Below, one piece after another: positions 56,462-64,000 of a stretch of 64,000 bases of DNA. Source of the stretch: Nocardia niwae NBRC 108934 = DSM 45340. Its GTDB lineage: Bacteria > Actinomycetota > Actinomycetes > Mycobacteriales > Mycobacteriaceae. Location of the stretch: assembly GCF_001613465.1 (NCBI RefSeq), contig NZ_BDCK01000024.1:215472-279471 (forward strand). Reading direction: 5' to 3'. The position numbers and the translations under genes are program-made. Position 1 is the first letter of the stretch, and the number at the start of each line of letters is the position of its first letter. The notes below the pieces were generated by a model. The model was given only the letters and a program-made list of their open reading frames with translations. It was not told the origin of the DNA and did not search any database.

Positions 56462-57129
56462 CAGACGTGCGCGATCGCGGTCAGGATGTACCCGTCGGTG
56501 ATCAGCCAACGGCCCTCGAACGACAGCAGCGGCGTCCCGCCGTCGATGGTGTTCCCCGGCACCAGCAATTCGGTATGGAAGCTGCCGTGCCCGGAACCGG
56601 CGGCGCTGTCCTCGATCTCGAACGTGATGTGCGCGTCCTCGAAGCCCAACCAGCGCATCGTGAGCGGGAACCACGCCTTGTAGGTGGCCTCTTTGGCGCA
56701 GAACAGCAACCGGTCCAGGTGCAGCGGGGAATCGGTGGTCTTCAGCCATTCTCGTTCCGGCGGCAGGCTGACCGAGTCCAGGACGCCGTCGGGCAGGGTG
56801 GCGTGTGGCTCGGCATCGATGCCGACGGAACGAAACCGCAGCTTGTGCGCCAGCGCGGCGGCCTGATATCCGTCGCAGTGGGTCAGGCTGCCCACGACGC
56901 CGCGCGGCCACACCGGAACTCCGCGCTCGCCTTTGCCGATAGCCACCGGCTGCTCGCCGAGCTGCGTCAGCGCCAGCCGAGCGCAGTGCCGCGCGCCGAT
57001 GAAGTCCCGGCGCCGCTTCTCCACCGACTTGGCGATGAGATGCTCCTCGGCGGGATGCGGCCGCAGATCCTCGGGGTACGCCCGCAGCTCGGCCGAGGCC
57101 ACACCCGCAGGCAGAATGTTCTCGATCAT
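56461..57129 (-). CDS. pptT: 4'-phosphopantetheinyl transferase
   Basis: 222 aa from ATG 57129 (MIENILPAGVASAELRAYPED). Magnesium and substrate motifs are FRSVGIDAEPHATLPDGV and LLFCAKEATYKAWFPLTMRWLGF, with the conserved W/F-x-x-KEA-x-K pattern, and GVVGSLTHCDGYQAAAL upstream. It moves the phosphopantetheine arm of CoA onto carrier proteins of polyketide synthases, NRPSs and mycolate-condensing enzymes. In mycobacteria it is essential. In the same operon as truB and 97 bases after the phosphoesterase gene. Confidence 0.95.
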   Translation of the reverse strand: MIENILPAGVASAELRAYPEDLRPHPAEEHLIAKSVEKRRRDFIGARHCARLALTQLGEQPVAIGKGERGVPVWPRGVVGSLTHCDGYQAAALAHKLRFRSVGIDAEPHATLPDGVLDSVSLPPEREWLKTTDSPLHLDRLLFCAKEATYKAWFPLTMRWLGFEDAHITFEIEDSAAGSGHGSFHTELLVPGNTIDGGTPLLSFEGRWLITDGYILTAIAHV

Positions 57130-57226
57130 CACCGACGAGCGTAGTCGAGCCGCACCCGGTGGGATCGCAGCGCCGTGCCCCGCGCATGGCCACGGCCGCA
57201 CCGATATGCAGCGGGCAGTGGGAGTC

Positions 57227-58189
57227 CTACGCCAGCCCGCGCCGCTGCTGCGCCTTACTGCGCATCTCCGCGGCGGCGGCTTCCATCTCCGGCGTCAGCT
57301 GGAAGTGCCCGCCCCACTTGTTCAGCGTGCCCGGCGGATACTGCGGGGTCGGCAGGATCTGGCGCAGCAATCGCTCCGGCAGGCCGCGGCGCTGCCATTC
57401 GCGCGGGTAACCGAGCGAGACCTCCTCGAACCGGACACCGTCGTAGTGCGAGGTACGCGGGATGTGCAGGTGACCGTAGACCGAGCAGACCACGTTGTAG
57501 CGGGTGTGCCAGTCGGCGGTCAGCTCGGTACCGCACCACAGCGCGAACTCCGGGTAGAACAACACGTCGGTCGGCTGCCGCACCAGCGGGAAGTGGTTGA
57601 TCAGGACGAGGGGGGTATCGGGTGCGAGCGCGTCGAGTTTGCGCTTGGTCACCTGCACCCGGGCATGACACCACGCGTCCCTGGTCAGGTACGGCTCCGG
57701 CGAGAGCAGGAACTCGTCGGTGGCCACCACGTTGCGCTCCCGGGCGATGGCCAGCCCCTCCGCCTTGGTCGTGGCTCCCTCCGGCAGGAACGAATAGTCG
57801 TACAGCAGGAACATCGGCGCCAGCGTGACCGCTCCGCCGTGCTCCTCCGCGCCCGCGCCCTGCCACACCGGGAAGGGATCCTCCGGCGTCAGGACGTCCA
57901 GATCACGGCAGATCGACACCAAGTAGTCGTAGCGCGCTACCCCGGCCATCTGCACCGGGTCCTTCGCCGTCGTCCACAACTCGTGGTTGCCCGGCACCCA
58001 GATGACCTTGGCGAACCGGCCGCGCAGCAGCTCCAGCGCCCACCGGATGTCCTCGGTCTTCTCGCCCACGTCGCCGGCCACGATGAGCCAGTCCTCCGGC
58101 GAGTCCGCCCTGATCTGCTCGACAACCGGCCGATTCCCCTGGTGCCCGACGTGAATGTCGCTCACCGCCATCAACTTGGGTATCACCAC
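57227..58189 (-). CDS. Calcineurin-like metallophosphoesterase (Rv2795c type)
   Basis: 320 aa from GTG 58189 or 58186, with AAGGTAGG upstream. The dinuclear metal site is complete: AVSDIHVGH (Asp, His), DWLIVAGDVGEKTED (Asp), VIWVPGNHELW (Asn-His), LVLINHFPLV (His) and SVYGHLHIPRTSHYDG (His-x-His). The gene neighbours pptT as in M. tuberculosis, where Rv2795c (PptH) is reported to cleave phosphopantetheine off carrier proteins, opposing PptT. If that holds here, the two genes form a charging/discharging pair. Confidence 0.92.
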   Translation of the reverse strand: MVIPKLMAVSDIHVGHQGNRPVVEQIRADSPEDWLIVAGDVGEKTEDIRWALELLRGRFAKVIWVPGNHELWTTAKDPVQMAGVARYDYLVSICRDLDVLTPEDPFPVWQGAGAEEHGGAVTLAPMFLLYDYSFLPEGATTKAEGLAIARERNVVATDEFLLSPEPYLTRDAWCHARVQVTKRKLDALAPDTPLVLINHFPLVRQPTDVLFYPEFALWCGTELTADWHTRYNVVCSVYGHLHIPRTSHYDGVRFEEVSLGYPREWQRRGLPERLLRQILPTPQYPPGTLNKWGGHFQLTPEMEAAAAEMRSKAQQRRGLA

Positions 58190-58244
58190 ACCTACCTTGG
58201 CACATCCATCCGGATTCACGCGCACCGGCCGCGCCGGGTGTCGG

Positions 58245-59630
58245 TCACCTCGGCATCTCGGCGCCGGCCAGGGCCCACCGGCCCGACCGCGCCCGCCACG
58301 CGACGGCGACCAGCCGCATCATCATGAACGCGGCGAGGCCGGACCAGATTCCGGCCACGCCCCAGTCGAAGGCCAGCGACAACCAGATGGCGGGCAGGAA
58401 GCCGAGCAACGCGGCGCCGAGCGTGGTGGTGCGCAGATACGCCGCGTCACCCGCGCCGAGCAGCACACCGTCGAGGGCGAAGACGATCCCGGCCACCGGA
58501 ATGAGCGCAACGAAGAACCACCACACCACGTGGGTGCGCTCGAGCACGCCGGGGTCGTCGGTGAACAGCACCGGGATCGCCACCGCTCCCGCCGCGAAAC
58601 AGGCGGCTAGCCCGAGGCTGAAGATCTCCGACCAGCGGGTCACGCGCCGCGCGATCCCGCGCGCGCCGGTGACGTCGCCCGCGCCCAGCGCGGCGCCGGT
58701 GAGCGTCTGGGCGGCGATGGCCAACGCGTCCAGTGCCAGCGCCAGGAAGTTCCACAGCTGCAGCACCAGCTGGTGGGCCGCCACCGACGCGGCGCCGAAC
58801 CGTGCGGCGACCGCCGCCGCCGAGACGAAGCACGCCTGGAAGGCGAAGCTGCGGACGATCAGGTCGCGACCGAGCACGAGTTGCGCCCGCATGACCGACC
58901 AGCTCGGGGCGAGGGAGACCCCCTCGTGAATCAGCGCGTGCAGGAACAGGACCGCGGTGACGATCTGACCCGCCACATTCGCCACCGCCGAGCCGGGCAG
59001 ACCCAGGTGCGGGGCACCGAGAAGTCCGTGCACCAGAATCGGGCAAAGGATGCCCGACACCGCCAGCCCCGCGACCACATAGACCAGCGGCCTGCGCGTC
59101 TCCTGGATGCCACGCAGCCATCCGTTGCCCGCCATGGAGATCAGGATCAGCGGTACGCCCAGCAGCGCGATCCGCACCCAGCCCAGCGCTTCCTCCGCGA
59201 TGTCGCCCCCGCCGGCGATGGCGCTGGTCACCGGCACGGCGCACACTTGGACCAGCAGCAGGATCGCGGCGCCGACAGCGATGGCGATCCAGGTGGCCTG
59301 CACGCCTTCGGCGACGGCTCCCCGGTGGTCGCCCGCGCCATGACGACGCGCCGAACGCGCGGTGGTGCCATAGGACAGGAAGGTGAGCTGCGAACTCGTC
59401 TGCGCCAGGATCAACCCGCCGACGGCCAGCCCGGCCAGCGCGAGCGCCCCGAGCCTGCCGACCACGGCCAGGTCGAACAGCAGGTAGATCGGTTCGGCGA
59501 CCAGCACGCCGAGGGTCGGCAACGCGAGGCCGAGAATGCGTTTGGGACCGGCAGCGGCGGCACGGTCCAGATCGGCCGGGCGTGCGACCGGACCGGTGAC
59601 CTCCGCGCCACCGGGACTCTTCGCGTTCAC
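58245..59630 (-). CDS. dinF: MATE family efflux protein (DinF subgroup)
   Basis: 461 aa from GTG 59630, chosen because GGGGAGG lies five bases upstream; GTG 59636 is possible. Twelve hydrophobic helices are present. MATE/DinF landmarks are ALPTLGVLVAEPIYLLFDLAVVGRLGALALAGLAVGGLIL, GVQATWIAIAVGAAILLL, NGWLRGIQETRRPLVYVV and LDALAIAAQTLTGAALGAGD. It exchanges Na+ or H+ for organic cations. The location between the Rv2795c-like gene and cnpB matches Rv2836c, after deletion of the intervening mycobacterial genes. Confidence 0.93.
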   Translation of the reverse strand: MNAKSPGGAEVTGPVARPADLDRAAAAGPKRILGLALPTLGVLVAEPIYLLFDLAVVGRLGALALAGLAVGGLILAQTSSQLTFLSYGTTARSARRHGAGDHRGAVAEGVQATWIAIAVGAAILLLVQVCAVPVTSAIAGGGDIAEEALGWVRIALLGVPLILISMAGNGWLRGIQETRRPLVYVVAGLAVSGILCPILVHGLLGAPHLGLPGSAVANVAGQIVTAVLFLHALIHEGVSLAPSWSVMRAQLVLGRDLIVRSFAFQACFVSAAAVAARFGAASVAAHQLVLQLWNFLALALDALAIAAQTLTGAALGAGDVTGARGIARRVTRWSEIFSLGLAACFAAGAVAIPVLFTDDPGVLERTHVVWWFFVALIPVAGIVFALDGVLLGAGDAAYLRTTTLGAALLGFLPAIWLSLAFDWGVAGIWSGLAAFMMMRLVAVAWRARSGRWALAGAEMPR

Positions 59631-59977
59631 CAGCACCTCCCCTGCTCGGCCCGCGCCGAGTCCGCCGTCGCGCCGATCGTGGTCCCTCCCTGGCACGACC
59701 CACCGACAAACGCCGCGCGCGTCACCGGCCGCACCGTCACCGGCCGTGCCGACTTTCGAACGACGTCTTCAGAACTGCGCGGCCAAACCGAATCGCTTTC
59801 GCGCGGCGGCGTCTCGGCCGACCGCGACGCTGATGGCCGCGCCTTCCGGTGAACAACCGCGATCACGTCGGCACAGCCGAGGCCCGGAGGCCACCGGAAC
59901 CGAGCGAAACGACCATCGGACGACCCAGCGATCGGAACCGAAACCGACTCCGGCCGTGCGAGGTTCGACACCCCCGG
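59631..59977. other. Intergenic region, 347 bases
   Basis: Upstream of dinF and downstream of cnpB, both on the minus strand. A near-tandem CGTCACCGGCCG repeat (about 59723-59750) is present. No credible coding sequence was found. The dinF promoter should be here. Confidence 0.4.
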
Positions 59978-60979
59978 TCACCCGAGCGCGGCCAGCAGCG
60001 CACCGACCAAATCGTCGGGCGCGCCGTAGGCGGTGTAGCCGGCGGCGAAGCGGTGGCCGCCGCCGCCCAACCCTGTCGCCACCTCCGCTACGTCGACCCC
60101 GTCACCGGCGCACGATCCGCTGTCGCGCGAACGCAGCGACACTGTCCATCGATCCGGCACGACGCGAGATTGCTTGAATACCGCGGCGATTCCCGCCTCG
60201 GCGGTCGTACGCACGATATCGATCACGCTCTCGATCTCCTCCGACCGCACGTCATCGATGTCGTCGCGACGCACGAACGCGTACACCAGCCCCACACCAC
60301 CACGGACCTCCGGAACCAGCTGCGCTGTCCCGAGCACCCGTGACAACATGGGCAGCCACCCGAACGGGTGGGTATCCATCAACGTGCGCGCGATCTCTGC
60401 GCCATCGATCCCGGTGGCCAGCAGCCGCTCCGCCAATTCGTGGGTACCCTGCCGCACCCACCGGAAGGAGCCGGTGTCGGTGACCAGTCCGGCGTAGAGG
60501 CAGTGCGCCACGTCCGCATCGATCGGCATGCCCCACGCGTCGAGCAACCGCGCGATCACGCTCGTGGTGGATTCGGCGGCGGGATCGACGAGGTTGATCG
60601 CGCCGAAGCGCGTGTTCGACCGATGGTGATCGATCACCATTGTCGTTGCGGCGCCGGGCAATCGGTCGGCGAGCGCGCCGAGCCTGCCTGCGCTGCCGCA
60701 GTCGACCGTGACGAGCAGATCGACCTCGGCACGCACGTCGGCGGGCGCCACCAGATGCCGCACGCCGGGCAGCGACCGCATCGATACGGGCAACTCCGCC
60801 GGTTCGGCGAACGACACCTGCACCGGGATCCCGCGCCGGTGCAGGACCAGCGCCAGCGCGAGACCACTTCCAATGGTGTCCGCATCGGGCTGCACATGGC
60901 AGACGATGGTCACCGAGCGCGCGGCGTCCAGCGCCGCCACGGCCGCGTCCAAACCGGCCGTTTCCCGCATCGTCGTCAT
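59978..60979 (-). CDS. cnpB: DHH/DHHA1 phosphoesterase (oligoribonuclease/PAP phosphatase, CnpB/NrnA)
   Basis: 333 aa. DHH-family motifs are in order: VTIVCHVQPDADTIGSGLALAL (motif I Asp residues), VTVDCGSAGRLG, VIDHHRSNTRFG (DHH), LYAGLVTDTGSFRW, and the C-terminal DHHA1 GGGGHRFAAGYTAYG. M. tuberculosis Rv2837c in the same place hydrolyses c-di-AMP, pApA and short RNA oligomers, and the role is assumed to be shared. The gene starts 13 bases after rbfA, so they are co-transcribed. Confidence 0.94.
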   Translation of the reverse strand: MTTMRETAGLDAAVAALDAARSVTIVCHVQPDADTIGSGLALALVLHRRGIPVQVSFAEPAELPVSMRSLPGVRHLVAPADVRAEVDLLVTVDCGSAGRLGALADRLPGAATTMVIDHHRSNTRFGAINLVDPAAESTTSVIARLLDAWGMPIDADVAHCLYAGLVTDTGSFRWVRQGTHELAERLLATGIDGAEIARTLMDTHPFGWLPMLSRVLGTAQLVPEVRGGVGLVYAFVRRDDIDDVRSEEIESVIDIVRTTAEAGIAAVFKQSRVVPDRWTVSLRSRDSGSCAGDGVDVAEVATGLGGGGHRFAAGYTAYGAPDDLVGALLAALG

Positions 60980-60992
60980 CGACTACCGCATG

Positions 60993-61436
60993 TCACTCGT
61001 CGCCGTCGCGTTCGACCTTGTAGGGGTCGGCGTCGCCCGCGTGCCTGGCGGTTGCGGCCACCTTGGCGACCGCGTCGTCCGCGGCCCGCGCCTTGGCGAG
61101 CAGTTCCTCCATCTGCCGTGCCGCGTCGGGCACGGTGTCCAGTACGAATGCCAGCGTGGGGGTGAACTTCACCCCGGTTCCCGCGCCCACCTTGGAACGC
61201 AGGACGCCCTTGGCCTTCTCCAGTCCGGCCGCCGCACCCTCGTAATCCGGTTCGGCGTCGAGGGTTTCGCCCATCACGGTGTAGTACACCGTCGCCTCCC
61301 GGAGATCGCCGGTGACCTTGGCGTCGGTGACGGTCACGAAACGCAGCCGCGGGTCCTTCACCTCGTATTCGATCGCGGTCGCGACGATCGAGGAGATCCG
61401 CTTGGCGAGTCGGCGTGCCCTGGCTTGGTCCACCAT
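60993..61436 (-). CDS. rbfA: Ribosome-binding factor A
   Basis: 147 aa. The KH-like fold is visible in MVDQARARRLAKRISSIVATAIEYEVKDPRLRFVTVTDAKVTGDLREATVYYTVMG, with the conserved ATVYYTV strand. LRSKVGAGTGVKFTPTLAFVLDTVPDAARQMEELLAKAR follows, with the P-x-L-x-F-x-x-D motif. It assists 16S rRNA 5'-end maturation and 30S assembly. The charged tail after residue 125 is lineage-specific. It lies between the DUF503 gene and cnpB, all in one direction, the infB-rbfA-cnpB order of Mycobacteriales. Confidence 0.96.
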   Translation of the reverse strand: MVDQARARRLAKRISSIVATAIEYEVKDPRLRFVTVTDAKVTGDLREATVYYTVMGETLDAEPDYEGAAAGLEKAKGVLRSKVGAGTGVKFTPTLAFVLDTVPDAARQMEELLAKARAADDAVAKVAATARHAGDADPYKVERDGDE

Positions 61437-61524
61437 GGCCGTTTCCTCCTCACTATCAACTCTGTTCGGTGGCGGTCGTCGCGTGGCTCGGTGCCGCCAC
61501 CCGAGCTCCGTCGCTGCGCCGCGG

Positions 61525-61815
61525 TCAATCCTCGGGACCGAAGATTCGGCGGCGCACCGCCAGCAACTGTAACTCCGGACGGGCCGCGACGTGCCGTTCA
61601 CATCTGTCCAGCACCTCGGTCAGGTGATCCATGCCCGCACTGACCATGGCCACGCCCAGCAGCGAGCGACGGTATAGATCGTGTTCCCCACCTTCGGCGG
61701 CACTCACACCGAAACGCTGCAATTCGGCCAGAATCGGCCGGATCACCGAGCGCTTCTGTTTCAGCGAATGCACGTCGCCGAGCAGCAGGTCGAACTCCAG
61801 TGCACCCAGGTACAC
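61525..61815 (-). CDS. DUF503 family small protein (YlxP-like)
   Basis: 96 aa from GTG 61815, which has GGGGAGG six bases upstream; an in-frame TTG further up is not needed. The sequence YLGALEFDLLLGDVHSLKQKRSVIRPILAELQRFGVSAAEGGEHDLYRRSLLGVAMVSAGMDHLTEVLDRCERHVAARPELQLLAVRRRIF matches DUF503: SLK-KRS-I-P-L motif, ferredoxin-like alpha/beta. Found between infB and rbfA in many bacteria, so a role in ribosome assembly is inferred. Confidence 0.88.
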   Translation of the reverse strand: MYLGALEFDLLLGDVHSLKQKRSVIRPILAELQRFGVSAAEGGEHDLYRRSLLGVAMVSAGMDHLTEVLDRCERHVAARPELQLLAVRRRIFGPED

Positions 61816-61842
61816 CCATACCCTCCCCAAGTCAGGAAGACC

Positions 61843-61877
61843 GGCCGGACGCCGCGCACTTCGCGCGGCGTCCGGCC
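61843..61877 (-). terminator. Strong hairpin between infB and the DUF503 gene
   Basis: GGCCGGACGCCGCGC (61843-61857) pairs perfectly with GCGCGGCGTCCGGCC (61863-61877) around a five-base loop, 13 bases after the infB stop. The tail on the minus strand is GGTCTTCCTG, weakly U-rich, so it may be a partial terminator or an RNA-stabilising hairpin within the infB-rbfA transcript. Confidence 0.7.
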
Positions 61878-61890
61878 TCGTCTCGGTCTA

Positions 61891-64000
61891 TCAGTCGCGC
61901 GGCTTCTCGCGCAGCTCGTAGGCCTCGATGATGTCGCCTTCCTTGATGTCGGAGTAGGTGACCGTCATACCGCACTCGTAGCCGTCGCGGACCTCGGTGA
62001 CGTCGTCCTTCTCCCGGCGCAGCGACGAGATCGTCATCGTCTCGGCGATCACCACGTTGTCCCGGAGCAGGCGCGCCTTGGCGTTGCGCTTGACCGAACC
62101 CGACGTGACCATACAACCGGCGATGTTGCCGATCTTCGACGAACGGAAGATCGCCCTGATCTCGGCGCGCCCCAGCTCGACCTCTTCGTAGATCGGCTTG
62201 AGCATGCCCTTGAGGGCCTTCTCGATCTCGTCGATGGCCTGGTAGATCACCGAGTAGTACCGGATGTCGACGCCCTCGCGGTTGGCCAGCTCGGTGGCCT
62301 TGCCCTCGGCGCGGACGTTGAATCCGATGATGATCGCGTTCGACGCCGACGCCAGGTTGACGTTGGTCTCGGTGACGCCACCGACGCCGCGGTCGATCAC
62401 CCGCAGTCGTACCTCGTCGCCCACCTGGATCCCGAGCAGCGCCTCTTCGAGGGCCTCGACCGTACCGGAGTTGTCGCCCTTGAGGATCAGGTTCAGCTCG
62501 CTGGTTTCCTTCAGCGCGGCATCCAGATCTTCCAGGCTGATCCGCTTGCGGCTGCGTGCGGCCAGCGCGTTGCGCTTGCGCGCGTTGCGCCGGTCGGCGA
62601 TCTGCCGAGCGATCCGGTCCTCGTCGACCACGAGCAGGTTGTCACCGGCGCCCGGCACCGACGTGAAGCCGACGACCTGGACCGGCCGCGACGGCAACGC
62701 CGCCTCGACGTCCTCGCCGTGCTCGTCGACCATCCGGCGCACTCGGCCGTAGGCGTCTCCCGCCACGATCGAGTCGCCGACCCGCAGGGTGCCGCGCTGG
62801 ATGAGCACGGTCGCCACCGGGCCCCGGCCGCGGTCGAGGTGCGCCTCGATAGCCACACCCTGCGCATCCATGTCCGGGTTCGCCCGCAGGTCCAGCGCCG
62901 CGTCCGCGGTCAGCAGGACCGCCTCGAGCAGCGCGTCGATGTTGATGTTCTGCCTGGCAGAGATATCGACGAACATGGTCTCGCCGCCGTATTCCTCAGC
63001 GACCAGGCCGTACTCGGTGAGCTGCTGACGAACCTTCTGCGGGTTCGCGCCTTCCTTGTCGATCTTGTTGACCGCCACGACGATCGGCACGTCGGCCGCC
63101 TGCGCGTGGTTGATCGCCTCCACCGTCTGCGGCATGACGCCGTCGTCGGCGGCGACCACCAGGATCGCGATGTCGGTCGCCTTCGCACCGCGGGCACGCA
63201 TGGCGGTGAACGCCTCGTGACCGGGGGTGTCGATGAAGGTGATCAACCGGTCCTCGTCGCCGAGGTGGGTGAGCACCTGGTAGGCGCCGATGTGCTGGGT
63301 GATGCCACCGGCCTCGCCCTCGCGGACGTTGGCCTTGCGAATGGTGTCCAGCAGTCGGGTCTTACCGTGGTCTACGTGACCCATGACGGTCACCACCGGA
63401 GGACGCTGTTCGAGGTCTTCCTCGCCGCCCTCGTCCTCGCCGTAGGTGAGGTCGAACGACTCGAGCAGCTCGCGGTCCTCGTCCTCGGGGCTGACCACGT
63501 GGACGACGTAGTTCATCTCGCTGCCGAGCAGCTCGAGCGTCTCGTCGTTCACCGACTGGGTCGCGGTGACCATCTCACCGAGGTTGAACAGGGCCTGTAC
63601 CAGCGCGGCCGGGTTCGCGTCGATCTTCTCCGCGAAGTCCGACAGCGAGGCGCCGCGGGCGAGCCGGATGATCTCGCCGTTGCCGCGCGGCAGCCGCACG
63701 CCGCCGACGGCGGGCGCCTGCATCGAGTCGTACTCTTGCCGCTTCTGCCGCTTCGATTTGCGACCACGCCGAGGCGCGCCACCGGGACGGCCGAACGCGC
63801 CGGCCGCGCCACCGCGGCCACCGGGACCACCCGGGCGACCGCCGCCACCGCCACCGCCACCGGGACGACCGCGGAAGCCACCGGCCGCACCGCCACCGGC
63901 GCCGGGCGCACCGGTACCCGCACCGGGAGCGCCACCGCCACCGCGGTAGCCACCGCCGCCGCCACCGGGACGACCCGCACCGGCGCCGCCGGGACGGCCG
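61891..64000 (-). CDS. infB: Translation initiation factor IF-2 (5' end beyond the window)
   Basis: Reads open from the right edge to the stop at 61891 (703 codons seen). The upstream part is a Gly/Arg/Pro-rich repeat region (GGGGG, RPGG, GAPGAG units) then RRGRKSKRQKRQEYDSM. The conserved part is IF2-N2 (GEIIRLARGASLSDFAEKI) and the GTPase domain with VVTVMGHVDHGKT (G1), GGITQHIGAY (G2), DTPGHEAF (G3) and VAVNKIDK (G4). Domains II-IV follow, ending in KEGDIIEAYELREKPRD. It brings fMet-tRNA to the 30S P site. Confidence 0.97.
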   Translation of the reverse strand, partial: GRPGGAGAGRPGGGGGGYRGGGGAPGAGTGAPGAGGGAAGGFRGRPGGGGGGGGRPGGPGGRGGAAGAFGRPGGAPRRGRKSKRQKRQEYDSMQAPAVGGVRLPRGNGEIIRLARGASLSDFAEKIDANPAALVQALFNLGEMVTATQSVNDETLELLGSEMNYVVHVVSPEDEDRELLESFDLTYGEDEGGEEDLEQRPPVVTVMGHVDHGKTRLLDTIRKANVREGEAGGITQHIGAYQVLTHLGDEDRLITFIDTPGHEAFTAMRARGAKATDIAILVVAADDGVMPQTVEAINHAQAADVPIVVAVNKIDKEGANPQKVRQQLTEYGLVAEEYGGETMFVDISARQNINIDALLEAVLLTADAALDLRANPDMDAQGVAIEAHLDRGRGPVATVLIQRGTLRVGDSIVAGDAYGRVRRMVDEHGEDVEAALPSRPVQVVGFTSVPGAGDNLLVVDEDRIARQIADRRNARKRNALAARSRKRISLEDLDAALKETSELNLILKGDNSGTVEALEEALLGIQVGDEVRLRVIDRGVGGVTETNVNLASASNAIIIGFNVRAEGKATELANREGVDIRYYSVIYQAIDEIEKALKGMLKPIYEEVELGRAEIRAIFRSSKIGNIAGCMVTSGSVKRNAKARLLRDNVVIAETMTISSLRREKDDVTEVRDGYECGMTVTYSDIKEGDIIEAYELREKPRD

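Overview
The window is high-GC actinobacterial DNA, most likely Nocardia or a close relative in Nocardiaceae (Mycobacteriales). This rests on three things: uniform strong GC3 bias, many GTG starts and probable leaderless transcripts, and a backbone that follows the Mycobacterium tuberculosis order from about Rv2746c to Rv2839c (from memory). That backbone here reads cinA-pgsA / argA / ftsK / rnj-dapA / flavodoxin-TPR-dapB / pepR-pnp-rpsO / ribF / MntR (SirR) / truB-pptT-phosphoesterase / dinF-cnpB-rbfA-infB. The PptT phosphopantetheinyl transferase and DapA/DapB fit a mycolate-type, meso-DAP cell wall. Both ends cut a gene: cinA loses its last few codons at the left edge and infB loses its 5' part at the right edge.

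Layout. 0-8.7 kb: cinA-pgsA, argA, a YciI-like protein and TerC; then a disturbed spot with a methyltransferase remnant, a 35-codon ORF with a strong terminator, and two odd tRNA genes; then ftsK and two small exported proteins. 8.7-21.6 kb: RNase J-dapA, a possible self-regulated small regulator, a YcaQ/AlkX-type protein, a three-gene two-component system, dapB, divergent MarR regulators and an alcohol dehydrogenase. 21.6-31.5 kb: accessory genes for stress and regulation (FBP zinc-finger protein, YihY, AraC, a SigB/SigF-type sigma factor, STAS and PAS-ANTAR proteins, a heptose-kinase-like gene coupled to a glycosyltransferase stub, a cold-shock protein and two orphan small ORFs), then tRNA-Gly. 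31.5-40.4 kb: MFS/ArsR pair, lipoprotein, pepR-pnp, rpsO, ribF. 40.9-43.9 kb: a cupin/aminotransferase/lipocalin-like operon and the MntR-type regulator.

44.2-53.4 kb is the most system-like part: a catabolic cluster of four transcription units from two divergent promoter regions. It encodes a tartrate/D-malate-type dehydrogenase, a semialdehyde dehydrogenase, a class III aminotransferase, a DUF3830 protein, an amidase, a D-2-hydroxyacid dehydrogenase, two Asp/Glu-racemase-superfamily enzymes and a GntR/FCD regulator. The same near-palindrome (ATTGTCRACAATCCGA) lies in both divergent promoter regions and is the likely GntR operator. The substrate is unknown and no transporter is encoded.

53.5-64 kb returns to the conserved backbone after an EF-hand protein and a TetR/membrane-protein pair: truB-pptT-phosphoesterase, dinF, cnpB, rbfA, a DUF503 protein and infB. 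I saw no insertion sequence, prophage, integrase or CRISPR array. Where functions follow only from family membership, the entries say so.
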